A stretch of 64,000 bases of DNA from Paenibacillus taichungensis. GTDB lineage: Bacteria > Bacillota > Bacilli > Paenibacillales > Paenibacillaceae. Positions 1 to 7,506 of the stretch are shown one piece after another. The DNA lies in assembly GCF_003287275.1 (NCBI RefSeq), contig NZ_QEVW01000002.1, forward strand, positions 177,170 to 241,169, read 5' to 3'. Each line of letters opens with the position of its first letter. Positions within the stretch are counted from its first letter, which is position 1. The notes beneath the pieces are model-generated. The model worked only from the letters and a program-made list of their open reading frames with translations, was not told where the DNA came from and made no database searches. The position numbers and the translations under genes are program-made.

Positions 1-30
1 GTCTTCCTAATCCAGACACAATGATCGGAG

Positions 31-63
31 AACAGCCTTCCCTGTTATGGGAGGGCTGTTTGT
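31..63 (+). terminator. Rho-independent terminator of a gene upstream of the window
   Basis: An 11-bp stem (AACAGCCTTCC with its partner) has a short loop and is followed by a T-rich run on the plus strand. It would end a plus-strand transcript entering from the left. Confidence 0.7.
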
Positions 64-163
64 TGTCAGCTATAATAGTACTGTTGCCCGTACTGTATTC
101 TTCGAAGGGATTTTATGAAAGAAGTGAGAGCTTGAAGTGGACGGAGAGAGTGGCGTCAGGTTC

Positions 164-307
164 TTAGAGTTCGCTGTCCGCGCTGCGCGGGGTGCCACTT
201 GTCGGTTTGTTTCGGTAAAAGAACCAGCATTCGTTCAGCAGCTTGATCTGTCTGCTATCCTTTTTGTGAAATGCACGCATCAGTTGATTGCAAAGCCATT
301 GAGGCAA
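164..307 (-). CDS. cmpA: Cortex morphogenetic protein CmpA
   Basis: A 47-codon gene on the minus strand with a TTG start. An AGGAGG ribosome site lies about 7 bases upstream. The product starts MPQWLCNQLMRAF and continues with KLLNECWFFYRN. This matches the small family of sporulation proteins typified by B. subtilis CmpA (about 37 residues, MPSWLKKQ.. and LLNQCWFYYR). In B. subtilis CmpA is made in the mother cell and controls SpoIVA/spore-coat quality through ClpXP. An in-frame ATG at 328 lies before the ribosome site, so it is unlikely to be used. The C-terminal ten residues are longer than in the Bacillus protein. The gene is small and easily missed because a longer meaningless frame lies opposite it. 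The neighbouring SprT-like gene fits the B. subtilis arrangement as I recall it. Confidence 0.85.
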   Translation of the reverse strand: MPQWLCNQLMRAFHKKDSRQIKLLNECWFFYRNKPTSGTPRSADSEL

Positions 308-462
308 GGGTATCTCCTCCTCTTGCATAATTCATCTGTACGTTAGCATATGTGGCAATAGCCTGGACTGTGCGGATTAACCCGTCATGAACACGGAAAA
401 TTCAATATCTATATGGCTATATAAGGGGCAGGGCCCATGAATGTAAGGTTGAAAAATTGAAA

Positions 463-499
463 AAAAGCGCAACCTCCACTTTTAGGAGATGCGCTTTTG
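463..499 (-). terminator. Terminator after the 535-891 gene
   Basis: AAAGCGCA/TGCGCTTT and an inner CCTCC/GGAGG form a stable hairpin. It is followed on the minus strand by a run of Ts, 36 bases beyond the stop of the hypothetical gene. Confidence 0.8.
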
Positions 500-534
500 G
501 TTCCATCTTCATTAATAATAAGTCCAAAAGTAGA

Positions 535-891
535 TTAGAATGATTCCATCTCTTCTTCATACCATTGCTCTAATTGTGCCTGAAGCGCCCGGATTTCAGT
601 GAGCAGAGAAATCAAAGGATATTCACTCTCTTTTAGTGCTGAGAAGCTTTGTTCAAGCGCATTGATATAATCAAGGCCTCCGATGATGGAGAGTTGCTCG
701 TCCAGGAGATCAAGATTGTCACATTCGGCGATTGCCCAAGGCAGAACAGGTACATCTGCTGCGGTAAGTTTGTCAATTTCTTTGTGAAGGCGCAGGTTGA
801 GCGCACTGAGTTGATAAGCGTAATCGGCAGGCATTTCCACAAACTGCAATTGTTGTTCCTGCTGCAGGATGACGTAGCGCATTGTAGGCAT
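535..891 (-). CDS. Hypothetical protein, acidic and helical
   Basis: About 118 residues, no recognised domain, no signal peptide and no membrane segment. The sequence is rich in Leu, Glu and Gln and ends in an acidic patch (EEEMESF), so it is probably a helical cytosolic protein. The start is uncertain. ATG at 891 has a GGGGAG about 13 bases upstream. An earlier ATG at 918 has no ribosome site, and a third ATG at 882 is also possible. It has its own terminator and diverges from the SprT-like gene, so both probably have promoters in the 120 bases between them. I do not recognise the family. Confidence 0.6.
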   Translation of the reverse strand: MPTMRYVILQQEQQLQFVEMPADYAYQLSALNLRLHKEIDKLTAADVPVLPWAIAECDNLDLLDEQLSIIGGLDYINALEQSFSALKESEYPLISLLTEIRALQAQLEQWYEEEMESF

Positions 892-1011
892 AACGAGTAA
901 TAATCTCCCCTCATACATTCTACTTGACAGTGTAGCTCACGAAACGGTTAAAATTCAAGTATTATGGCGGAAAAACAAATGGCCCAAGGGGTGTGAAAGG
1001 AGGACAAACTG

Positions 1012-1473
1012 ATGGAAAATGAGGAGTTGCAGCAATGGATTGAGCAGGTATCACTGGATCATTTCGGGGTTCCGTTCACTCACGAGGCGCTGTTTAACCG
1101 TCGTCTGACCACAACGGGTGGGCGTTACATGCTCAAGAGTCATCGAATTGAGATTAACCCTCATCAGCTCGAAGCCTATGGGCGGGAAGAGGTTGAGAAA
1201 ATTATCAAGCATGAACTGTGTCACTATCATCTGCATATTCGTGGACGCGGCTACAAACACCGTGATCCTGAATTCAAGGCCTTATTGCAGAAGGTGGGTG
1301 GTTCGCGATTCTGCCAGTCCCTTCCGGATGGAAAGGGCAGAAAGCCATTACCGTATCGCTATAAGTTGGTGTGCAAGAGCTGCGGCACGGAATATTTGCG
1401 TAAACGCAAAGTTGATCCGAAGAGGTATCGCTGTGGTCGATGTGCGGGCAAGTTGGGGATTCATACCATCTGA
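1012..1473 (+). CDS. SprT-like zinc metalloprotease family protein
   Basis: 153 residues with the SprT-family motif HELCH at residues 67-71, which carries the two His ligands and the catalytic Glu. A further HLH follows. A C-terminal zinc ribbon has two CxxC pairs (CKSC near 124 and CGRC near 141). Length and architecture fit the bacterial SprT-like (YdcK) family. In eukaryotes the related Spartan proteases act on DNA-protein crosslinks, but the bacterial role is not settled. AAAGGAGG lies 8 bases before the ATG. It is a single gene followed by a long inverted repeat and the tRNA-Asn/Ser pair. Confidence 0.85.
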   Translation: MENEELQQWIEQVSLDHFGVPFTHEALFNRRLTTTGGRYMLKSHRIEINPHQLEAYGREEVEKIIKHELCHYHLHIRGRGYKHRDPEFKALLQKVGGSRFCQSLPDGKGRKPLPYRYKLVCKSCGTEYLRKRKVDPKRYRCGRCAGKLGIHTI

Positions 1474-1530
1474 GGTGAACGAATTTGGCAGCACCACTCG
1501 TTACCACAGAGCCATGTGTACTGTGCTCTA

Positions 1531-1575
1531 GGTGACTATTAATAAGTGTATCAAAAGCTTATTAAGAAAGTCACC
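1531..1575. repeat. Long inverted repeat after the SprT-like gene
   Basis: GGTGACT and TTAATAAG on the left pair with CTTATTAA and AGTCACC on the right, around an 11-base loop. There is no T-run on either side, so it is not a classic terminator. It may stabilise the upstream mRNA end or bind a protein. Confidence 0.6.
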
Positions 1576-1584
1576 GAAGGCATG

Positions 1585-1613
1585 TTGACTTGGAATATTA
1601 ATCATGATAAATT
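1585..1613 (+). promoter_or_regulatory. Probable promoter of the tRNA-Asn/Ser pair
   Basis: TTGACT, a 17-base spacer and TAAATT lie 22 bases before the tRNA-Asn gene. This fits a housekeeping sigma promoter with a weak -10. Confidence 0.5.
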
Positions 1614-1634
1614 TAGGTTATTCAAGATTATTAT

Positions 1635-1710
1635 TCCCTGATAGCTCAGTTGGTAGAGCACTCGACTGTTAATCGAGTTGTCACAGGTTCGAGCCCTGTT
1701 CGGGGAGCCA
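1635..1710 (+). tRNA. tRNA-Asn (GTT)
   Basis: Full cloverleaf: acceptor TCCCTGA/TCGGGGA, anticodon stem CTCGA/TCGAG with loop CTGTTAA, T arm GGTTCGAGCC. CCA is encoded. Confidence 0.95.
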
Positions 1711-1715
1711 TTCTT

Positions 1716-1804
1716 GGAGAGATACCCAAGTGGCTATAAGGGGACCCTCTGCTAAGGGGTTAGACTGCGTAAGCGGTGCGAGGGTTCGAATCCCTCTCTC
1801 TCCG
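1716..1804 (+). tRNA. tRNA-Ser (GCT)
   Basis: Class II tRNA with a long variable arm, acceptor GGAGAGA/TCTCTCC and anticodon GCT. No CCA is encoded. It lies 5 bases after tRNA-Asn and is probably cotranscribed with it. Its last 15 bases plus six following bases are repeated exactly at 1904-1924. Confidence 0.93.
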
Positions 1805-1903
1805 TTCTGATTTACTTCTCTGTATAAGGGATGAGAACCCTAAAGGTTCGTCGGAGCATACGCTTCGTAAGCAATACATCGCAGTCTCGAATGAAGTGAG
1901 AGT

Positions 1904-1924
1904 ATCCCTCTCTCTCCGTTCTGA
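1904..1924 (+). repeat. Exact 21-bp copy of the tRNA-Ser 3' end
   Basis: The bases at 1790-1810 (T-arm/acceptor end of tRNA-Ser plus TTCTGA) recur here without mismatch, 114 bases downstream. The spacing segment contains no gene. This resembles the scar of a tRNA-targeting integration event, or a partial tRNA duplication. Confidence 0.8.
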
Positions 1925-1938
1925 ATAAAACAAAACAT

Positions 1939-1986
1939 AATCCCCCTCCTCAGTAACCTTTAACGGATACTGAGGAGGGGGATTTT
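1939..1986. terminator. Bidirectional terminator
   Basis: A 17-bp nearly perfect stem (AATCCCCCTCCTCAGTA and its complement) ends in T-runs suitable for both directions. It can stop the tRNA transcript from the left and the ArsR gene from the right. Confidence 0.85.
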
Positions 1987-2042
1987 TGTGTATCATTATT
2001 TTTCCAAGTACACAAGTACAGGAAAGAATGTTCTTTTTCCAC

Positions 2043-2741
2043 CTATAATGAAATGCCCAGTACCTCATGAAGACCTTTCCTGCCAGCTTCCGTGACTTCC
2101 ACCGAACGGCTACCTGTCTTCTGGCGAGTCCAGCCCAGTTCAGACAAGCGGCGTCCCAGTTCGTCTCCCAGTACTCCGGAGATATGGTGACGACGTTCAC
2201 TCCAATCCAAACATTTGCGAGCAACAGCACGGCGTGATCCGGCTTTCCCTTCAAGCATAATGCCAAAAGAAGTGAACCATTGAATCCCTTTCTCTGTAAT
2301 GTGGTAATCCTTGGCCTGCTCATCCTCAGGTTCTTCGAGATAACCTTTCCCCAATAAAGCTTCGCACAATGTTATCCCCAATTTTCCAGCCAGATGCCCA
2401 TAACAGGTTCGAGCAAAGCTAAGATGCTGAAGCTGGTTGGACTGTTTGAGGGATCTCACTTGTACAGGTGCAGCGATACTACCCATCGTCTCAATCAGAA
2501 AAGCTACCTCTTTGCCTGCGAGACGATAGTATCGATGTCGTCCTTGCTGTTCAACGACGAGCAGCCCGCCTTCGACCAGCTTGGCGAGATGACTGCTTGC
2601 TGTTTGAGGAGTAACACCTGCCATGTATGCAAGTTCGCCGGCAGGAAGGGCACGACCATCCAACAAAGCTTCCAAAAAAACAGCACGACTGGGATCAGCA
2701 ATTAATGATGCAATCACAGAAATATTCGGATATGTATTCAT
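2043..2741 (-). CDS. ArsR-family winged-helix transcriptional regulator
   Basis: 232 residues. The N-terminal 95 residues form an ArsR-type winged helix with the recognition segment VTPQTASSHLAKLVEGGLL and the wing QQGRHRYYRL. No metal-binding cysteine motif of the ArsR/CadC type is visible, so the signal is not obviously a metal. The C-terminal half resembles larger ArsR-like regulators and may bind a ligand. It is transcribed divergently from the flavin-reductase-like gene with about 100 bases between starts, and an inverted repeat lies there. This arrangement suggests it controls itself and that neighbour. The ribosome site is weak. Confidence 0.8.
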   Translation of the reverse strand: MNTYPNISVIASLIADPSRAVFLEALLDGRALPAGELAYMAGVTPQTASSHLAKLVEGGLLVVEQQGRHRYYRLAGKEVAFLIETMGSIAAPVQVRSLKQSNQLQHLSFARTCYGHLAGKLGITLCEALLGKGYLEEPEDEQAKDYHITEKGIQWFTSFGIMLEGKAGSRRAVARKCLDWSERRHHISGVLGDELGRRLSELGWTRQKTGSRSVEVTEAGRKGLHEVLGISL

Positions 2742-2774
2742 ACTTCGATGATACCTTAACTATTGGTGTATTAC

Positions 2775-2794
2775 AATTCAATCATGCATGAATT
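2775..2794. promoter_or_regulatory. Inverted repeat, possible operator of the ArsR-type regulator
   Basis: AATTCA-N8-TGAATT lies between the divergent regulator and the flavin-reductase-like gene. Position and symmetry fit an operator, but binding is inferred. Confidence 0.45.
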
Positions 2795-2842
2795 ACAGTC
2801 CAAGAGATGGAAGGGATGGATTGCAGAATGGAGGAAGAAGTA

Positions 2843-3511
2843 ATGTATACCAATGATAAAACGCAAGAAGAGTATAAACTGGAGAACCATAGGAACTTGA
2901 ACAGAGAGCTGATGCAGCACGAGGTGATAACTCCAAGTATTTTGTACTATGGCACACCGGTAATGCTGCTGAGCACCTTAAATGAAGATGGAACGACAAA
3001 CCTGTCTCCTCTTTCTTCATCATGGGCACTGGGTGACTGCCTGGTACTTGGAGTCGGTATTCAGGGCAAAGCCTTTGAGAACTTGAGTCGTCATCCCGAA
3101 TGTGTGATTAATCTGCCGGATGCATCCATGTGGGAGCAGGTTGAGGGACTGGGGCGTTATACCGGAATATATCCCGTTCCGGGGGAGAAAAGGATGATGG
3201 GGTTTGAGTTTTGTGATGATAAATTTGCCGTCTCTGGGCTGACACCCCAAAGTTCAATTCGAGTCGAGCCGGATAAAATAGCGGAGTGTCCCCTCCAGAT
3301 TGAAGCCGCGGTACAACACATTCGTATTCCCGAACATACACCATTCATGGCGATTGTGGAAGTAAAGGCGTTGAAGGTACATGTACATACCCGCCTGATA
3401 TCAGGTTTGAACAAGATTAACCCGGAGAAGTGGAATCCTTTAATTTATAATTTCCGACATTATTATGGACTTGGAGAAAGGCATGGGGAGAGTTTTCGGG
3501 CAGAGAAGTGA
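2843..3511 (+). CDS. Flavin reductase-like, FMN-binding split-barrel protein
   Basis: 222 residues. The region PVMLLSTLNEDGTTNLSPLSS followed by ..LVLGV.. is the typical start of the flavin-reductase-like FMN-binding split barrel. Such proteins bind FMN and reduce flavin or act with a partner oxygenase; no partner is adjacent. The start at 2843 is chosen because GGAGG lies 8 bases upstream. An earlier in-frame ATG at 2807 has no such site. The divergent ArsR-type gene probably regulates it. A terminator follows at 3562. The substrate is unknown. Confidence 0.78.
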   Translation: MYTNDKTQEEYKLENHRNLNRELMQHEVITPSILYYGTPVMLLSTLNEDGTTNLSPLSSSWALGDCLVLGVGIQGKAFENLSRHPECVINLPDASMWEQVEGLGRYTGIYPVPGEKRMMGFEFCDDKFAVSGLTPQSSIRVEPDKIAECPLQIEAAVQHIRIPEHTPFMAIVEVKALKVHVHTRLISGLNKINPEKWNPLIYNFRHYYGLGERHGESFRAEK

Positions 3512-3561
3512 TGTATATGGTCTGTATAGCATAGACAACCAATAAGTGATCCAGAATATAT

Positions 3562-3592
3562 GAAGTGGTGCCGGTTGGGGTGCCGCTTCTTT
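3562..3592 (+). terminator. Terminator after the flavin-reductase-like gene
   Basis: GAAGTGG pairs with CCGCTTC (one G-U), followed by a T-rich run, 50 bases after the stop. Confidence 0.65.
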
Positions 3593-3721
3593 CTATCTAT
3601 ATTGAGGCTACATTGAGATTTCATGCGGGTAATCAAAACATTCGGTTATTTTATTAGGCAGGGATTGGGTAAATAGTAAAGAAAGATACATGTAAGCATA
3701 TACATAAGAGAGGTGATGAAC

Positions 3722-4393
3722 ATGGAAATGGAATACTTAATGCGTGTACTCATAGCTGGCATATGCGGCGTGTTGATCGGATATGAGCGCAAGAACCGAA
3801 TGAAGGAAGCGGGCATACGTACACACTTTGTAGTTGCAGTGGGTGCAGCATTGATGATGATTGTATCTAAGTATGGCTTTCAGGATCAGGCAGGGTGGGC
3901 AAATCTCTCGCTTGATCCCTCCAGGATTGCCGCACAGGTGGTCAGTGGGGTTGGCTTCATTGGAGCCGGGATGATCTTCACACAGCGCCACACGGTTCGG
4001 GGATTGACGACAGCGGCGGGAATTTGGGCGACCGCAGGGATGGGACTGGCTGTGGGTTCAGGATTGTATTGGACAGGGGCGGGGGTAACGCTGCTTATTG
4101 TTGTGGCCCAGATGCTGCTGCATCGGCCGACACGCTGGCTGGTGTCCGCGAGAACAGAGACGCTGACCATTCGTCTGCTAAAGGAAGGAGACACCCTCAA
4201 GAACGTTTTGGCTCTGCTGGGACAGGAGAAAATTTCGGTGGTCGGATTCAAAACCGAACAGCAAATAAGCACAGACTCCGGGGAGGAGACTGTACTTGAA
4301 TTCACTCTGCAACTGCCTGGATCATATCGGGCCGAGCAATTAATTGTTTTATTACAGGATGTGCCTCATGTTCGATCTGTTGATATGAGGTGA
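3722..4393 (+). CDS. MgtC/SapB family membrane protein
   Basis: About 223 residues. Four or five hydrophobic segments fill residues 1-140, with the family signatures GVLIGYERK, EAGIRTH, GVGFIGAGMI and TTAAGIWATAGMGLAVG. A soluble C-terminal domain of about 80 residues resembles the small regulatory domain of MgtC proteins. The family is linked to magnesium limitation and ATP-synthase modulation in some pathogens; its function in soil Firmicutes is unclear. Start 3722 is preferred because AGAGGTG lies 6 bases upstream; ATG at 3716 and GTG at 3713 are alternatives. It converges with the HAD gene without an obvious terminator in the 47-base gap. Confidence 0.85.
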   Translation: MEMEYLMRVLIAGICGVLIGYERKNRMKEAGIRTHFVVAVGAALMMIVSKYGFQDQAGWANLSLDPSRIAAQVVSGVGFIGAGMIFTQRHTVRGLTTAAGIWATAGMGLAVGSGLYWTGAGVTLLIVVAQMLLHRPTRWLVSARTETLTIRLLKEGDTLKNVLALLGQEKISVVGFKTEQQISTDSGEETVLEFTLQLPGSYRAEQLIVLLQDVPHVRSVDMR

Positions 4394-4440
4394 GCCTTGG
4401 CTATTGCTAGGTCGCAATGACGAATCATCACGGCAATCCA

Positions 4441-5337
4441 TTACTGACCGCTTTCAATGACAGTCTCCGGCCGGGAAACAGGCTTTCCTTCAAGAACACA
4501 ATGAATGGCATGTGCGACACCATGCTCCACGTTGGTCAAAGAGATAGCCTGGGCAAGTGCCTTAATCTCTGGTTCAGCATTGCCCATGGCAATACCGAGT
4601 CCTGCCATTTTCAGCATGGATACATCGTTGAAGTTATCACCAATGGCTGCTGTATCTTCCATGGGGATGTTCAGATGAGCTGCCAGTTTGCTTAAGGCGT
4701 TGCCTTTGGATACATCAGGATGCTGCATTTCGAAGTTGTGTTCAGAGGACACCACCATGGCTACGTCGGAGCGAGAGGCAAAATATTCGCGTCCCTGCTG
4801 CAATTGAGTTGGATCCAATGAGAAGGCCATAATATTGTAAATGTAAGCTTCGGAAGGGATCTCCTGATGGGAGTTTACACGGTGATAGTCTTTCTTGTCA
4901 TAGTGCTTCTTAACAGCTCGAATAAGGCGTTCAATATCCTCTCCGGGACTCGAACCCAGAATGCGGTCCATTTCAGCGAGCATCGCCTCATGGCTGCTTA
5001 TAGGAGCGTAAATACCCTGTTGTGTGGAGGCCTCGTAGTAGCAATGATGATCTTCCAGCCACTGCATGACGGATGCGGCCGTTTCACGCTCAAGTGGAAG
5101 ATGGAATAGGCGTTCACCGTTGGCATCATGGATGGTAGCTCCGTTGGAGCCAATAACTGGCGTGTTAATTCCACCTTCGCTGCTTATAGTTAATACGTCG
5201 GAATAGACCCGTCCTGTAGCAATCGTAATCTTCAGTCCTTCTTGTTGCGCCTTATGGATTGCAGCTGCGTTCTCCGGGCTGATCTGACTGTCTCTGTTCA
5301 ATAGGGTTCCATCTAGATCGGTAGCAAATAATTTCAT
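4441..5337 (-). CDS. Cof-type HAD-superfamily phosphatase
   Basis: 298 residues with all HAD motifs: DLDGTLLN near the N-terminus, the TGR motif, KGNALSKL, and GDNFNDVSML. Length and the large cap between motifs I and III fit the Cof/YidA (type IIB) family, which dephosphorylates sugar phosphates, FMN or related small molecules. The ATG is preceded by AAGGAG located inside the end of the DeoR gene, three bases away, so the two genes form an operon. The pairing suggests a sugar-phosphate-related substrate; the exact one cannot be told. Confidence 0.88.
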   Translation of the reverse strand: MKLFATDLDGTLLNRDSQISPENAAAIHKAQQEGLKITIATGRVYSDVLTISSEGGINTPVIGSNGATIHDANGERLFHLPLERETAASVMQWLEDHHCYYEASTQQGIYAPISSHEAMLAEMDRILGSSPGEDIERLIRAVKKHYDKKDYHRVNSHQEIPSEAYIYNIMAFSLDPTQLQQGREYFASRSDVAMVVSSEHNFEMQHPDVSKGNALSKLAAHLNIPMEDTAAIGDNFNDVSMLKMAGLGIAMGNAEPEIKALAQAISLTNVEHGVAHAIHCVLEGKPVSRPETVIESGQ

Positions 5338-5340
5338 ATG

Positions 5341-6117
5341 TTACAACTCCTTTTCAATTGTAGGTTCAGGAATGAGAATCTCGACTTGTTGTTCGGCTAG
5401 AAAAGTTCGCCATTCTTGGGAAGGCCATTGGTCTGTAATTAACATGTCAACGAATGACCAGTCCGCAAAACGATAACCATATCGCTTATCAAACTTGGAA
5501 TGGTCAGCGAGTACAATGACCTGTTTTGCAGCCTGCATCATTTTGTGTTTGATCTTTCCTTCTTCTTCAGAGGCACTGAACCCATCCATCGTAATTCCTC
5601 CAATGCCGATAAAGGCTTTGTCTACATAATAATGGGAAAGAGTTTCAATCACTGAAGTTCCATAGACATAACGTTGCTCCTTATCGACTGTTCCGCCCAG
5701 CAAACGAATCTCGACAGCGGTATGATTGGAGAGAAGATCAGCTGAATAAATGGAATTGGTGATGACGGTACAGGACTTGCCATTTAGATTTTCGGCACAA
5801 GTCTGCACAGTAGTGGAAGAATCCAGAATAATGTGTTCGCCTTGGCGGACGATCGCGGCCGCTAGCTTGCCAATAGCTCTTTTTTCGTCGGAAATGTGGA
5901 GCAAACGATCTTTATAAGATCGGCGCTCATCTGGTGGAACGGGGAGAATTGCACCGCCGCGCGTTCGGATAATGGCATCCTGTTCTTCGAGCTTAATCAG
6001 ATCCCTTCGTGCTGTGTCCCGGGAAACGTCAAAGAGGGATACAATATCATCAGCCGAAATGCGATTGTGTTTACGCAAATGTTCAATAATCAGCTGCATT
6101 CGTTCTTCCTGAAACAA
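5341..6117 (-). CDS. DeoR-family transcriptional regulator
   Basis: 258 residues. The N-terminal DeoR helix-turn-helix spans about residues 7-60, with VSRDTARRDLIKLE and the family hallmark RTRGGA. The effector domain follows with DSSTTVQTCAENL and GIGGI. DeoR regulators usually sense a phosphorylated sugar and repress sugar-metabolism genes. The start is TTG at 6117, with AAGGAGG 8 bases upstream; an ATG four bases earlier is out of frame. It is the first gene of an operon with the Cof-type phosphatase, which is the most likely target. Confidence 0.88.
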   Translation of the reverse strand: MFQEERMQLIIEHLRKHNRISADDIVSLFDVSRDTARRDLIKLEEQDAIIRTRGGAILPVPPDERRSYKDRLLHISDEKRAIGKLAAAIVRQGEHIILDSSTTVQTCAENLNGKSCTVITNSIYSADLLSNHTAVEIRLLGGTVDKEQRYVYGTSVIETLSHYYVDKAFIGIGGITMDGFSASEEEGKIKHKMMQAAKQVIVLADHSKFDKRYGYRFADWSFVDMLITDQWPSQEWRTFLAEQQVEILIPEPTIEKEL

Positions 6118-6361
6118 ACATGCCGCCTCCTTATACGTAGCTGACCGTGTATATAACTGATAGGTTAATTATAAGTACTAATAATGATATTTGCAATATT
6201 ATAAGTGAATGTAAGTGTACTTAAGTTTTTTGATACTAATTTTACAAATTGCGATGATTACGGTGATAAATTTGTGAAAGACATTTTAGGCGTGTGCATG
6301 CTCTTGACCTCATGGAGAAAGAGGGGAGAGGAGTGCATACAAAAGTTTTTAAAAAAAAGTG
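6118..6361. other. Intergenic stretch between deoR-like gene and tRNA cluster
   Basis: AT-rich spacer that must hold the leftward promoter of the DeoR/HAD operon. No gene was found in it. It ends at the promoter of the tRNA cluster. Confidence 0.5.
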
Positions 6362-6391
6362 TTGCACATTTAAGTTGGCCTATGATATACT
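6362..6391 (+). promoter_or_regulatory. Promoter of the tRNA-Glu/Lys/Leu cluster
   Basis: TTGCAC, an 18-base spacer and TATACT end 35 bases before the tRNA-Glu gene. Confidence 0.7.
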
Positions 6392-6426
6392 CATTCTTGT
6401 CGCCAAGAAAGACAACTTGTTTACAA

Positions 6427-6498
6427 GGCCCGTTGGTCAAGGGGTTAAGACACCTCCCTTTCACGGAGGTAACAGGGGTTCGAATCCCCTACGGGTCA
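6427..6498 (+). tRNA. tRNA-Glu (TTC)
   Basis: Acceptor GGCCCGT/ACGGGTC, anticodon stem CCTCC/GGAGG with loop CTTTCAC. CCA is not encoded. First gene of a three-tRNA cluster. Confidence 0.94.
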
Positions 6499-6605
6499 TT
6501 ATCTTCACCACCTCAGGGATGTACAATCCTGATGAGGAATCCTCAAAAAGTCATAGCTCCTAAGCAAAAGAGTTACGCATGGCACATCCGGTGAAGTTAC
6601 AGCAA

Positions 6606-6681
6606 GAGCCATTAGCTCAGTTGGTAGAGCACCTGACTTTTAATCAGGGTGTCGAAGGTTCGAGCCCTTCATGGCTCACCA
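6606..6681 (+). tRNA. tRNA-Lys (TTT)
   Basis: Acceptor GAGCCAT/ATGGCTC, anticodon stem CTGA./TCAG with loop containing TTT, T arm GGTTCGAGCC. CCA is encoded. Confidence 0.95.
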
Positions 6682-6698
6682 TTTTTATAATTGAATAT

Positions 6699-6781
6699 GC
6701 GGTCGTGGTGGAATGGCAGACACGCTATCTTGAGGGGGTAGTGGGTGTATACCCGTGGAGGTTCGAGTCCTCTCGACCGCA
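6699..6781 (+). tRNA. tRNA-Leu (GAG), copy 1
   Basis: Class II tRNA with acceptor GCGGTCG/CGACCGC. The anticodon stem CTATC/GGTAG encloses the loop TTGAGGG, giving GAG. CCA is not encoded. The gene and a few flanking bases (6697-6784) are identical to the copy at 19709. Confidence 0.94.
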
Positions 6782-6953
6782 TCACAGCAACAAACGTATA
6801 AGATAGACTCTCATGATTATTCATGGGAGTCTATCTTTGTGTTATGAGAAAATACCAGAACGTATTCCTGGGATTAAAAGGCTGAGGATTCAGGAAGGTT
6901 GTGGTATAATTTAGGTACATGTATTGATTATTACGGTTGGAAGGCGGTTCTGT

Positions 6954-7370
6954 ATGCAGTCGATCTATGAGCGAATTGAACACCTGATTGCCAAACGAGG
7001 AATGACCAAGAAGGCTTTCTGCCAACAGCTGAAGATCAGCACGGGCAATCTGGGTGACTGGAAACGCGGTAAATCTATTCCGAGTACGAATAAACTAATT
7101 GAGATTGCTTCGTTTTTTGATGTGAGCCTTGACTGGCTCATGATTGGACGTCCATCCAAGGAGGCGATGGTACGGGAAAAACGGGAGGATTATTTTTTTG
7201 ACGTGTTGCGGCAATTGAATTGCCAAGAAGGCGAATTATCGACTGTGGAACAGTCTTTTATCAGTGAATATATTGAATTTACCCGTTATCGCAAATCCAA
7301 GGAAAGCAGAGATTCAGGTGATTTTCGTTACAAGGGAGAAGATAAGCCCAAAGGAGACGAGCTGTTGTAG
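6954..7370 (+). CDS. XRE-family (Cro/CI-type) DNA-binding protein
   Basis: 138 residues. Residues about 5-65 form an XRE helix-turn-helix: ERIEHLIAKRGMTKKAFCQQL, then KISTGNLGDWKRGKSIPSTN, then SFFDVSLDWLMIG. The C-terminal part is polar and charged with no recognised domain. Start 6954 has GGAAGGCGG 6 bases upstream. An extended -10 (TGGTATAAT, with TATAAT at 6905-6910) sits 44 bases before the start. It is the first gene inside the interval bracketed by the two identical tRNA-Leu copies. Its target is unknown. Confidence 0.82.
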   Translation: MQSIYERIEHLIAKRGMTKKAFCQQLKISTGNLGDWKRGKSIPSTNKLIEIASFFDVSLDWLMIGRPSKEAMVREKREDYFFDVLRQLNCQEGELSTVEQSFISEYIEFTRYRKSKESRDSGDFRYKGEDKPKGDELL

Positions 7371-7415
7371 TGCAAGTTAGTGAAAGCTGCAACTTGACCG
7401 AATTACCTGGGTATA

Positions 7416-7471
7416 TAAAAAACCTCTGAACACATCCGAAACCCGTCGGAGAGTTGTTCAGAGGTTTTTTT
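7416..7471. terminator. Bidirectional terminator between XRE gene and ureD
   Basis: CCTCTGAAC pairs with GTTCAGAGG. A-runs on the left and T-runs on the right allow it to serve both converging genes, so it is also the end of the urease operon. Confidence 0.8.
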
Positions 7472-7506
7472 GAACTTGTTGCATTAGTCTGTTAGACGTA
7501 TAGCTT

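Noticed and set aside
137..346. Plus-strand open frame of 69 codons opposite cmpA
   Set aside because: It has no ribosome site and no family, and the minus strand encodes a clear CmpA.
1760..2323. Minus-strand open frame running over tRNA-Ser and the ArsR gene end
   Set aside because: It reads through a tRNA and a terminator and overlaps a convincing gene in another frame.
6697..6784. tRNA-Leu copies as proof of recent island insertion
   Set aside because: Identical tRNA genes can stay alike by gene conversion, and no integrase lies between them, so it is reported only as a hypothesis.
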